DNA of 16,038 nt from Halanaerobiales bacterium (GTDB lineage: Bacteria > Bacillota > Halanaerobiia > Halanaerobiales > JADQBU01): the NCBI GenBank assembly GCA_016278435.1, contig JADQBU010000110.1, forward strand, positions 1-16,038. Reading direction: 5' to 3'. A program made the translations under genes and the position numbers. Position 1 is the stretch's first letter, and every line of letters begins with the position of its first letter. Below are positions 7,301-14,362 of this stretch, piece after piece. A model generated the notes under the pieces. It was not told the origin of the DNA, made no database searches, and was given only the letters and a program-made list of their open reading frames with translations.

Positions 7301-8439
7301 ATCGGCTGGGTTAAGAAGTTAAAGATTACTCCTTCATCTCTGGCCTCATCTATCTCTATCTGCTCAGCCGGCATCTCTTTTTCAGTCCTTCTATAGAGGC
7401 AGTGAACTTCATCATCACTTAAGCGAACCGAACTTCTTAAACAATCAATGGCTGTATTTCCACCGCCTACAACAAGTGTTTTACCGGGATTTTTAACTCG
7501 CCAGTCATTGCTGGATAATTCTTCCAGCCATTTTATACCGACTTCAGCCAGTTCTTCTCCTTCTACCCGCATAGAACTGGATTTCCAGCTACCAACTGTT
7601 ATAGCTACAGCATCATAATCTTTTTTTAGTTCCTCTAAACTTATATCTTTACCGAGTTCTTGATTACAGCGAACTTTTATCCCACCCATTTTTTCAAAAT
7701 GAGCCAGCTCTTTATCGAGGATATCTTTTGGTAAACGGTATTCAGGAATCCCGTATCTAAGCATACCGCCGGGCTCAGGCATTTTTTCATATATATCTGA
7801 GGCAATTCCCTCTAATCTGAGATAATAAGCTATGGAATAACCAGCCGGACCGGCACCAACAATGGCCACTTTCTTGCCGTTTAATTCCGGTCTTTCTTCC
7901 AGGTATTCTTCATAATGAAGGTCTGCAGCCAGGCGCTTAAAATCATTAATAGCCACAGCCTCTTCATCTATAACATTCCTTCTACAGTCCTTTTCACAGA
8001 ACCGGGGGCAGACCCGGCCAATGGACATGGGAAGAGGAATTCTTTCTTTTATAATTTTCAAGGCCTCCAGATAGTTCCCACTGGCAGCTTCCCGAACATA
8101 TTCCTCTACCCTGAGACTGGCAGGACAGTTAAGTGTACAGGGGGCCTCACAATCACCACAGTGATCTGATAATAAAAGATCAAGTACAGTCTTTCTGGCC
8201 TCATATACCTTCTTGCTTTCAGTTAATATATTCATACCATCCCGGGCAGGTGTTGAACAGGCCGCAATCAGTGTACCATTATCTTCCATTTCAACCATAC
8301 ACATTCTACAGGCACCAACGATACTTAGATGTTCATCATAACATAAAGTAGGTATATCTATACCATTCTCCCGGGCCACATCCAGAATAGTCTGACCCGG
8401 TTCAGCTTGATACTGATTTCTATTTATATTAATTAACAT
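4348..8439 (-). CDS. Formate dehydrogenase catalytic subunit fused to a GltD/NfnB-like FAD-NAD(P)H module
   Basis: This 1363-residue multi-domain enzyme has a start at ATG 8439 after GGAGAAAGGGG. Domains in order: 2Fe-2S ferredoxin (Cys33, 44, 47, 61); Fer4_20-type cluster region (Cys94, 97, 101, 105 and 144, 148, 152); FAD-binding GAGPAG at 195-200; NAD(P)H-binding GGGNTAIDC at 325-333 with YRRTEKEMPA downstream; an AAGDC FAD loop near 465; and a CLECSCFAKNDC cluster motif near 570. Next come two ferredoxin motifs (Cys612, 615, 618 with Asp622; Cys657, 660, 663, 667), then the molybdopterin oxidoreductase with CPYCGVGC (693-700), Cys730, Lys732, and active-site Cys821-His822 in DHCARLCHAST. 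The C-terminal dinucleotide-binding domain is complete. It should oxidise formate or reduce CO2 at Mo or W. The codon for residue 821 is TGC, so no selenocysteine is used. It is the last gene of the operon. The fused flavin module suggests NADPH coupling. Formate as substrate is inferred from the active-site motif. Confidence 0.85.
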   Translation of the reverse strand: MLININRNQYQAEPGQTILDVARENGIDIPTLCYDEHLSIVGACRMCMVEMEDNGTLIAACSTPARDGMNILTESKKVYEARKTVLDLLLSDHCGDCEAPCTLNCPASLRVEEYVREAASGNYLEALKIIKERIPLPMSIGRVCPRFCEKDCRRNVIDEEAVAINDFKRLAADLHYEEYLEERPELNGKKVAIVGAGPAGYSIAYYLRLEGIASDIYEKMPEPGGMLRYGIPEYRLPKDILDKELAHFEKMGGIKVRCNQELGKDISLEELKKDYDAVAITVGSWKSSSMRVEGEELAEVGIKWLEELSSNDWRVKNPGKTLVVGGGNTAIDCLRSSVRLSDDEVHCLYRRTEKEMPAEQIEIDEARDEGVIFNFLTQPIKLREENGKKILTCIKMELGELDASGRRRPIPVEGSEFELEADTVIAAIGQKTETPDGVKANKWGNVDVDPANSNVEDNLFAAGDCVSGPATVVEALADGRKTALSIKSFLNGEKYETPYKSNVSRGHWQSLDKEDLNLLEEPVEWKRNPQTLISLEERTSTFKEVARTFTKEEIEKEGERCLECSCFAKNDCTLRDLATEFRIDESSFGTRTEPKFQLIVDNPFLILDSDKCILCGKCVRVDHEVQSSYAYDFTERGFKTKIATPCDQGLDGEFSNCVFCGQCVEMCPTGALRYVPHAGKGREDEFKKVVTTCPYCGVGCQLELNVIDNKIVRVGSVYRDGTPNPAGEACVKGRFGYSFVNHPDRLKTPMIKKDGEFVDVSWDEALEYTAQRLTEIKEKYGSDALAGLSSAKCSNEENYLMQKFVRAVLGTNSVDHCARLCHASTVAGLVKAFGSGAMTNSIGEVEGADVIFVTGSNPTENHPVIGSMMKRALEKGTKLIVADPRGIELSGLADVSINQRPGSDVALINGIMHVIIEEELYDKEFVEERTENFEMLKSVVSEYTPEMVSEITGVPAEKIIEAACLYGSAEKGAIYFAMGITQHRTGTDNVLSVANLAMLTGNVGRESTGVNPLRGQNNVQGACDLGALSNVYPGYQAVTDPAMKEKFAKAWGVEDLSDEIGLTVVEMFNKIGKGLKGLYIMGENPMISDPDQNHIREALEEIEFLVVQDIFLSETAEYADVILPAASFAEKDGTFTNTERRIQRINKAVEAPGQARPDWEIICDLARRMGYEMSYNSVAEIMDEIAEVTPIYGGIYYDRLGETGLQWPCTDREHPGTKFLHQGKFSRGKGKFNPASYIPPAEEPDEEYDMFMMTGRMLYQFHTGTMTRNSEAINIYQPDAYVEVNREDAAEIGIEDGDRVRVSSRRGTVETYARVGERVRKGHLFMPFHYAESPANRLTNSVLDPDAKIPELKVSAVKMEKVH

Positions 8440-8460
8440 ATATAATTAACCCCTTTCTCC

Positions 8461-10341
8461 TTAGTATATTGCATTGACCGGGCAAACCGCCTTACAGGCT
8501 CCGCAGAGAGTGCATTTATCAGGATCTATCTCGAAACCTTCCCCTCTTTCACCGGAAATTGCATCTACCGGACATTCTTTCTGACAGAGGCCGCATTTTA
8601 TACACTTCTCTTCATTTATAATATAACTGTCGAGCAGTGCTTTACACTGACGGGCCGGACATTCTTTATCCCTGATATGGACTTCATATTCATCTCTGAA
8701 ATACCTTAGTGTGGTTAATACCGGGTTAGGTGCTGTTTTTCCCAGCCCACAGAGTGATGTTTCTTTTATCTGCCGGGCCAGGGCTTCCAGTTTTTCAAGA
8801 TCTCCTTCCTGACCTTCACCAGCAGTAATTCTGGTCAGTATATCAAGCATCCTTCTGGTTCCAATCCGGCAGGGAGGGCACTTACCACAGGATTCTTTCT
8901 GAGTAAACCCGAGGAAAAACTGGGCAACTTCGACCATACAGGTTTCATTATCCATAACAACCATTCCACCAGATCCAACCATGGCTCCAGCTTCCTGCAG
9001 AGAATCATAATCAAGAGGTAGATCAAAGTGTTCCCGGGTTAAACAGCCGCCGGAAGGTCCTCCAATCTGTACCGCTTTAAACTCGTTGCCATCTTTAATA
9101 CCGCCGCCAATATCAAAAACAACTTCCCTCAGGGTAATTCCCATCGGAACCTCAATTAAGCCAGTATTCTGAATGTCACCTGTAATAGCAAAAGTCTTGG
9201 TTCCAGTACTGTTGGGCTGACCAATACTACTGAACCACTCAGCCCCATTGATAATTATCCTGGGAATGTTGGCTATAGTCTCCACATTATTTATGTTTGT
9301 TGGTTTTCCCCATAAACCAGAGTTTGCAGGAAATGGTGGTTTAGGCCGGGGCATACCCCGGTTACCTTCAATCGAAGCAATCAGAGCTGTTTCTTCACCA
9401 CAGACAAATGCTCCTGCCCCTTCTTTTATTTCCAGATCAAAATCAAAACCACTGCCGAGAATATCTTCTCCCAACAGACCAGACTCTCGAGCATCACTTA
9501 TAGCCTTTTTCAGTCTTTTTACAGCCAGAGGATACTCAGCCCGGACATAGATAAAACCCCTGGTAGCCCCGGTTGCATAACCAGTAATTATTAATCCTTC
9601 AATTACCCGGTGAGGGTCTCCCTCCATAACACTTCTATCCATAAAAGCTCCCGGGTCTCCTTCATCACCGTTGATAATTACATACTTCTGGTCTGCTTCT
9701 GCCCGGCGGGTAAACTCCCATTTCCGCCCGGTGGGAAAACCTGCTCCACCGCGACCGCGCAGACCGGAGTCAAGAACTTCTTTGCAGACTTCTGCAGGGG
9801 ACATCTCGAATAATACCTTACTTAAAGCAGTATAACCTCCTGTAGCAAAATAATCATTTATATCTTCAGGATCTATATTCCCGCAATTCTCAAGGGTAAC
9901 CCGGTTCTGAAGAACATAAAAAGGAATTTCTTCTTCCCGGGGATACAATTCTTTATCCGGGGATTTAAAGACCAACTTTTTAACCAGTTTTCCAGCCTTC
10001 AAAGTATCTTCTACAATTTTATCTACATCTTTCTGTTTGACATTGGTATATAAAAGCCCCATCGGTAGAATCTTGACCAGTGGTCCCTTTTCACAGAAAC
10101 CATGGCAACCGCTGATTTTCACGGTAACATTATCATGAGATTCTTCTTCCTCATCCATTAATTTTACTTTTATAGGCAGTTTCAGTTCCCTTGTTTTTTC
10201 CTGTAAGTCTGCAAAAACTTCCAGAGAACCATTGGCAACACAACCGGTTCCGGCACAGACCAGGATCTGTAAGCCCTCTTTTTTTATCATTTCTCCGGCT
10301 TTTTCAACAGCCTGATTTAAATCTGTAAGAGTCTTAAGCAT
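8461..10341 (-). CDS. hydB: HydB/NuoF-like NADH-binding FMN iron-sulfur subunit
   Basis: This diaphorase subunit exchanges electrons with NAD(H) through FMN. I start it at ATG 10341 (626 residues) because GGAGGGG lies about seven bases upstream; two ATGs eight and five codons earlier are poorly placed. It overlaps the hydC-like gene by 8 bases. Domains: N-terminal thioredoxin-like [2Fe-2S] (Cys29, 34, 79, 83); NuoF core with the glycine-rich GLRGRGGAGFPTGRKW loop for NADH/FMN and GAGAFVCGEETALI; SLBB-type middle; a 4Fe-4S motif SCGKCPPCR (Cys485, 488, 491) plus a later Cys in SLCGLGKTAPNP; and a C-terminal double ferredoxin (CIKCGLCQKECP and CTLCGACKAVCP). This is the HydB layout of trimeric NAD-linked hydrogenases and related formate dehydrogenases, not the shorter NuoF of respiratory complex I. 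The large neighbouring subunit is a formate dehydrogenase rather than a hydrogenase, so the symbol denotes the family only. Confidence 0.9.
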   Translation of the reverse strand: MLKTLTDLNQAVEKAGEMIKKEGLQILVCAGTGCVANGSLEVFADLQEKTRELKLPIKVKLMDEEEESHDNVTVKISGCHGFCEKGPLVKILPMGLLYTNVKQKDVDKIVEDTLKAGKLVKKLVFKSPDKELYPREEEIPFYVLQNRVTLENCGNIDPEDINDYFATGGYTALSKVLFEMSPAEVCKEVLDSGLRGRGGAGFPTGRKWEFTRRAEADQKYVIINGDEGDPGAFMDRSVMEGDPHRVIEGLIITGYATGATRGFIYVRAEYPLAVKRLKKAISDARESGLLGEDILGSGFDFDLEIKEGAGAFVCGEETALIASIEGNRGMPRPKPPFPANSGLWGKPTNINNVETIANIPRIIINGAEWFSSIGQPNSTGTKTFAITGDIQNTGLIEVPMGITLREVVFDIGGGIKDGNEFKAVQIGGPSGGCLTREHFDLPLDYDSLQEAGAMVGSGGMVVMDNETCMVEVAQFFLGFTQKESCGKCPPCRIGTRRMLDILTRITAGEGQEGDLEKLEALARQIKETSLCGLGKTAPNPVLTTLRYFRDEYEVHIRDKECPARQCKALLDSYIINEEKCIKCGLCQKECPVDAISGERGEGFEIDPDKCTLCGACKAVCPVNAIY

Positions 10342-10816
10342 CAATCTCCCCTCCATCCAGTTCATCGATTATTTTTTTGACCGCTTTAGGAGACATCTTG
10401 CCATGGACTTTACCATTGATTGTGACAACCGGAGCCAGTCCACAGGCACCCAGACAGGATACAGTCTCTAAAGTAAATTTCTTATTATCAGTTGTATTTT
10501 TTTCATCTGTTAGTTGAAGTTTTTCTTTAATCGCATCCAGAATAATTGTTGACCTTCTTACATGACAGGCAGTTCCATCACAGACATGAATTACATATTC
10601 CCCTTTAGGCTCCATTGAATACTGGGCATAAAAGGTTGCAACCCCGTAAACCTTACTAAGGGGAATATTAAGTTGTTGAGCTATATAATCCTGAACTTCC
10701 AGTGGAAGATAGCCGTATTCTTCCTGTGCCTCATTGAGTACTGGTATTAAGCTTCCGCTCTTGCCCCTGAACTTTTCAATGATTGAATCTAGCTTATATA
10801 AGCCTTCTTTCTCCAT
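10334..10816 (-). CDS. hydC: HydC/NuoE-like [2Fe-2S] subunit
   Basis: This 160-residue thioredoxin-like ferredoxin is the small subunit that partners NuoF/HydB proteins. It starts at ATG 10816 with an AAAGGGG site. The N-terminal helical part contains the family stretch LIPVLNEAQEEYGYLP and a VYGVATFYAQY segment. The [2Fe-2S] ligands are Cys79, Cys84 (VCDGTAC) and Cys121, Cys125 (SCLGAC), spaced CX4C and CX3C as expected. It is the first gene of the three-gene redox operon and overlaps the next gene by 8 bases, so translation is coupled. In complexes of this family it takes part in electron transfer around the FMN of HydB. Its length is normal for the family and no residues are missing. Confidence 0.92.
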   Translation of the reverse strand: MEKEGLYKLDSIIEKFRGKSGSLIPVLNEAQEEYGYLPLEVQDYIAQQLNIPLSKVYGVATFYAQYSMEPKGEYVIHVCDGTACHVRRSTIILDAIKEKLQLTDEKNTTDNKKFTLETVSCLGACGLAPVVTINGKVHGKMSPKAVKKIIDELDGGEIDA

Positions 10817-10909
10817 AATAAAAACCCCTTTTCACTTGTATTATATACCTTCCCCATATCATCTTCCGCCGCATTTTTTGCTCTATATTAATTATTCAAT
10901 ATCATTTTA

Positions 10910-10938
10910 ATTTTACCTTCTTTAGATGGTAAAAACAA
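10910..10938 (-). promoter_or_regulatory. Candidate promoter with overlapping dyad for the formate dehydrogenase operon
   Basis: Minus strand TTGTTT (10938-10933), 17 bases, TAAAAT (10915-10910), about 95 bases before the first start codon. A perfect 7-bp inverted repeat TTTTACC/GGTAAAA (10911-10917 and 10928-10934) covers the spacer and -10, as an operator would. A second TATAAT (10845-10840) sits closer to the gene but lacks a good -35. Confidence 0.45.
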
Positions 10939-10972
10939 ATTAAAATTTTAACACTTTTCTAGCTTATCAATC

Positions 10973-11027
10973 TTATCAGTAAACCTCTCCAGCCAATTGA
11001 AGAGTTTTCTGGAGATTATTCTGATAA
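10973..11027 (-). other. Nested inverted repeats between valS and the formate dehydrogenase operon
   Basis: Outer arms TTATCAG (10973-10979) and CTGATAA (11021-11027) enclose an inner pair CTCCAG (10987-10992) and CTGGAG (11009-11014). All are perfect. No U run follows. It lies upstream of the candidate promoter, so it could be a second valS 3' structure or an upstream DNA site. The role is unknown. Confidence 0.4.
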
Positions 11028-11039
11028 ATAATACAAAAT

Positions 11040-11084
11040 TAAACCGGCCATATCTCTAAAAAATTCATTAATATGACCGGTTTA
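11040..11084 (-). terminator. Terminator of valS
   Basis: Arms 11040-11053 and 11071-11084 pair over 14 positions with one G-U wobble in minus-strand RNA, around a 17-base loop. The hairpin begins 9 bases after the valS stop and is followed by AATTTTGTATT, a modest U tract. Confidence 0.65.
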
Positions 11085-11092
11085 TAATAAAG

Positions 11093-13741
11093 TTATGAGT
11101 TTAACTCGGTAAGCCGTTTTTCCAGGGTTTGCTTTTTGCTGGAATATTCCTTAAGTTTTTTCTTTTCACCTTCAACAAGTTCCTCAGGAGCTTTGTTAAC
11201 AAATCCTTCATTGGACAGTTTCCCCTGGGCCCGCTTGATTTCTGAGTCAATTTCCCTGATCTCCCTTTCCAGTCTTTCAATCTCCTTATCAATATCAACC
11301 ATACCTTCCAGCGGTAGTATTATCTCGATTTCATTAACAACTGTGGTTGATGACAATTTTGGTTTACTTTGTAGTCCAACTTCTATTTTTAAGTCCCCAA
11401 CATTGGCCAGATTCCTAATATATTCAGCACCATCACCTATAAGCTCAACCAGGGACTCTGGTGTATTCAGTATTGCTTCGATTTTCCTGCCGGGGTTAAC
11501 CTTCATCTCATTCCTGATATTACGGATAGCAACAATTATATTCATCAGGAGATTCATCTGGTTTTCTACTTCTTCATTAATTTTATCTTGACTGGCTTCA
11601 GGCCAGCTGGCAAACATTATTGATTTACTACTGATCGGTAGTTTCTGCCAGATTTCTTCGGTTATAAAGGGCATTACCGGGTGCAGCATTCTTAAAATAG
11701 TCTCCAGAACATTTATACCGACATAACGGGCAGTAGTTTTTGCCTTAAGGTCCTGATCCTGATATAACCTGGATTTAATCATCTCTATATACCAGTCACA
11801 GAACTCACTCCAGATAAAATCATAAAGGCTCTTACTCATCTCTCCAAAACTATACCGTGCCAGAGCACTGTCAATCTTAGCTGCAACCTGGTTAACCCTG
11901 CTAATGATCCATCTATCGGCCAGTGTTAACTCCAGATCATCTTCTGTAACCTGCTCATAAGCAAAGTCTTCGGTATTCATCAGGATGAAGCGGGCTGCAT
12001 TCCAGATTTTATTGGCAAAATTACGGCTGGCTTCCAGTTTTTCTTCCCGGAACCGCATATCATTACCCGGTGTGTTGCCGGTTATCAGTGTAAATCTCAG
12101 GGTATCAGCGCCGTATTCATCTATCACATCCAGGGGATCAATTCCATTTCCCAGTGATTTACTCATCTTCCTACCCTGGGCATCTCTGATTAAACCATGA
12201 ACATAAACATCACTGAAAGGCGGTTCTTCCATAAATTCAATACCCATAAAGATCATCCTGGCTACCCAGAAAAAGATTATATCCCGACCGGTAACCAGTA
12301 CATCAGTAGGATAAAAATATTCCAGCTCTGCTGTTTCTTCCGGCCAACCCATAGTTGAAAATGGCCAGAGAGCTGAACTGAACCAGGTATCGAGTACATC
12401 TTCATCCTGTTTAAGATTATTGCTACTACAGGCAGGACAGCTTTCAGGTTCCGCACGGGCTACAATTATTTCATCACAATCCTGACAGTACCAGACAGGA
12501 ATCCTATGTCCCCACCAGAGCTGGCGGGATATACACCAGTCTTTAATATTCTCCATCCAGTTCAGATAAACCTTACTAAATCTCTCAGGAACAAATCTTA
12601 TCTTACCTTCCTTAACAGCATCAATAGCCGGTCTGGCCAGTGGCTCCATCTTTACAAACCACTGTTTTGATACAAGTGGTTCAATGACTGTATCACAGCG
12701 GTAGCACTGTCCTACTGCATGCAGATGTTCATCTATCTTCAATAATAAGTCTTCATCTTTAAGCGCTTTGATAACCTGTTCCCGGCAGTCATAACGATCC
12801 AACCCGGCATACTTTCCTGCAGCAGTAGTCATAACAGCATCATCACCAATAACCTTGATCAAATCAAGTTTATTACGTTCTCCAATTTCAAAGTCATTGG
12901 GATCATGGGCAGGTGTAACCTTGACCATCCCGGTTCCAAACTCACGGTCAACAAATTCATCTGCAATAATTGGTATCTCTCTATTCATCAATGGGAGGAT
13001 GACCGTATTACCAATCAAATCCTGATATCTTTCATCTTTTGGATGAACAGCTACAGCAGTATCACCGAGCATCGTTTCCGGCCTGGTAGTAGCCACCACG
13101 ATAAATTCATCAGTACCCTTCAGGGGATATTTAATATGATATAACTTGCCCTCATGTTCTTCGTGTTCCACCTCAATATCAGAAAGAGTTGTCAGGCAAT
13201 CAGGACACCAGTTGACGATGTAATCTCCCTGATAAATTAAATCTCTTTCATAAAGCTGAACAAAAACCTCTTTTACAGCCTTCGAACAACCTTCATCCAT
13301 TGTGAATCTTTCCCGGGACCAGTCACAAGAAGACCCCATCTTTCTGAGTTGATTAGTAATCCTGTTTCCATATTCTTCTTTCCAGGCCCAGGCCTCTTCC
13401 AGAAACTTTTCCCGGCCCAGATCATCTTTTTCTTTGCCTTCTTCCCTGATTTTATTAACAACTTTAACCTCTGTAGCAATACTGGCATGGTCAGTACCCG
13501 GTAGCCATAAGCTGCTGTAACCCTTCATCCTCTTCCAACGGGCAAGGATATCCTGAAGAGTGTTATCGAGGGCATGCCCCATGTGAAGCTGTCCTGTTAT
13601 ATTTGGGGGAGGCATAACTATCGAAAAAGACTCTTTATCCCGGTCAACAACAGCTCTAAAATAATCATTTTCTTCCCAGAAATGATACCAGTTATCTTCA
13701 ACCCGGTCCGGGTCATATGTTTTAGGTAGTTTATCTGTCAT
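11093..13741 (-). CDS. valS: Valyl-tRNA synthetase
   Basis: Class Ia aminoacyl-tRNA synthetase that charges tRNA-Val in the cytoplasm and edits mischarged threonine. From ATG 13741 it has 882 residues, the usual family length. The AGGAGG site six to ten bases upstream fixes this start; a longer frame to 13822 adds 27 residues that read as untranslated leader. Motifs: MPPPNITGQLHMGHAL with the HIGH-type HMGH at 53-56, the editing (CP1) domain with TTRPETMLGDTAV and a GTGMVKVTPAHDPND stretch, zinc-type Cys pairs (CPDC, CQDC, CPAC), DTWFSSALWPFSTMGWP, KMSKS at 525-529, an anticodon-binding domain, and the C-terminal coiled-coil arm typical of ValRS (about the last 65 residues, rich in Glu/Lys/Leu). 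It is regulated by the valine T-box leader upstream. Downstream folC, which often follows valS in Bacillota, is absent. Confidence 0.97.
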   Translation of the reverse strand: MTDKLPKTYDPDRVEDNWYHFWEENDYFRAVVDRDKESFSIVMPPPNITGQLHMGHALDNTLQDILARWKRMKGYSSLWLPGTDHASIATEVKVVNKIREEGKEKDDLGREKFLEEAWAWKEEYGNRITNQLRKMGSSCDWSRERFTMDEGCSKAVKEVFVQLYERDLIYQGDYIVNWCPDCLTTLSDIEVEHEEHEGKLYHIKYPLKGTDEFIVVATTRPETMLGDTAVAVHPKDERYQDLIGNTVILPLMNREIPIIADEFVDREFGTGMVKVTPAHDPNDFEIGERNKLDLIKVIGDDAVMTTAAGKYAGLDRYDCREQVIKALKDEDLLLKIDEHLHAVGQCYRCDTVIEPLVSKQWFVKMEPLARPAIDAVKEGKIRFVPERFSKVYLNWMENIKDWCISRQLWWGHRIPVWYCQDCDEIIVARAEPESCPACSSNNLKQDEDVLDTWFSSALWPFSTMGWPEETAELEYFYPTDVLVTGRDIIFFWVARMIFMGIEFMEEPPFSDVYVHGLIRDAQGRKMSKSLGNGIDPLDVIDEYGADTLRFTLITGNTPGNDMRFREEKLEASRNFANKIWNAARFILMNTEDFAYEQVTEDDLELTLADRWIISRVNQVAAKIDSALARYSFGEMSKSLYDFIWSEFCDWYIEMIKSRLYQDQDLKAKTTARYVGINVLETILRMLHPVMPFITEEIWQKLPISSKSIMFASWPEASQDKINEEVENQMNLLMNIIVAIRNIRNEMKVNPGRKIEAILNTPESLVELIGDGAEYIRNLANVGDLKIEVGLQSKPKLSSTTVVNEIEIILPLEGMVDIDKEIERLEREIREIDSEIKRAQGKLSNEGFVNKAPEELVEGEKKKLKEYSSKKQTLEKRLTELNS

Positions 13742-13882
13742 TATTTTCCCTCCTTGAAGTTTTAAATCTACAAAAATAATTTTTCTTTCCCACAACACAA
13801 ATTTTATAGTGACATAGGTCAATTCTTAGAGCTGCTATCTGTATATTGTAAATTAATTGACCTCCACAATTACCTGGACATT
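13742..13882 (-). other. Untranslated spacer between T-box terminator and valS start
   Basis: About 140 bases transcribed only when the T-box reads through. It contains a perfect 8-bp inverted repeat GGTCAATT/AATTGACC (13817-13824 and 13855-13862) with a 30-base loop, and then the valS ribosome binding site. I see no convincing small gene in it. Confidence 0.5.
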
Positions 13883-13928
13883 AAAAAATCCTCCCACATC
13901 CTGATTTAAGGACGAAAGAGGATTTTTT
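13883..13928 (-). terminator. T-box intrinsic terminator
   Basis: Perfect AAAAAATCCTC/GAGGATTTTTT stem with an inner TCCT/AGGA stem. The A-run and the adjacent T-box sequence form the alternative antiterminator. Confidence 0.88.
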
Positions 13929-14190
13929 TCCGCGGTACCACCTTATTTTTATCCGAAATTTTAGTTAACAATATTATCCGGATAACTCTTAACAAAATAA
14001 CGGTTCAGTAAACCGGTCCACTCTACTGACTTTCAAGTGGACAACTCCGGGGCGACATTCGTTCTTTTCTATCTCTAAAGGGTCTCTCAGCCTGTGAACC
14101 CTTCTCTCTAAAAGAAGTAAAGAACTACTCCTCCCCTTCTCAGTTTTTACATATATTAATTGATACTTTTTTTGTAGTATTATGGTGCTT
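13883..14190 (-). promoter_or_regulatory. Valine T-box riboswitch leader of valS
   Basis: This leader senses uncharged tRNA-Val. On the minus strand, Stem I has a GGGG/CCCC lower helix and a GTTCTTT/AAAGAAC upper helix flanking the specifier loop, whose 3' side reads GAATGTCG. The specifier codon is therefore GUC (valine) at 14056-14054, matching the downstream gene. The distal Stem I loop contains AGGCTGAGAGA. Two further stems follow (GTCCACT/AGTGGAC and CGGTT/AACCG), then TTATCCG/CGGATAA. The T-box consensus AAGGTGGTACCGCGG is at 13944-13930. It ends in an 11-bp terminator stem (13883-13893 with 13918-13928) capped by a second short stem and followed by a T run. When uncharged tRNA-Val binds, the T-box bulge pairs with the acceptor end and the antiterminator forms. 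Confidence 0.95.
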
Positions 14191-14200
14191 ATATCATTAT

Positions 14201-14229
14201 ATAATATAACCAAAAATATTATTTGTCAA
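14201..14229 (-). promoter_or_regulatory. Sigma-A promoter of the valS T-box transcript
   Basis: Minus strand consensus TTGACA (14229-14224), 17-base spacer, TATTAT (14206-14201). Predicted transcript start near 14194, immediately before Stem I of the T-box. Confidence 0.85.
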
Positions 14230-14272
14230 GAAATTAAGCAAAGAACTTTGTTCAAGATATATCACTCACATT

Positions 14273-14310
14273 AAAAAAATCCCCTTAACAATTACCAGTT
14301 AAGGGGATTT
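14273..14310 (-). terminator. Terminator of the FMN-binding protein gene
   Basis: Perfect 13-bp stem AAATCCCCTTAAC (14277-14289) with GTTAAGGGGATTT (14298-14310), 8-base loop, followed on the minus strand by an uninterrupted T run. It separates this gene from the valS promoter. Confidence 0.92.
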
Positions 14311-14362
14311 AGTGCACTCATGTTAAAATTAGTTATTTAATTATTTTCTATATTTAGTTAAA

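Noticed and set aside
13742..13822. 27-residue N-terminal extension of valS
   Set aside because: The AGGAGG site directly precedes the internal ATG at 13741, and the extension has no ValRS homology; it is leader sequence.
13989..14213. 74-codon frame on the minus strand in the valS leader
   Set aside because: The sequence is fully explained by T-box stems and the valS promoter; coding is incidental.
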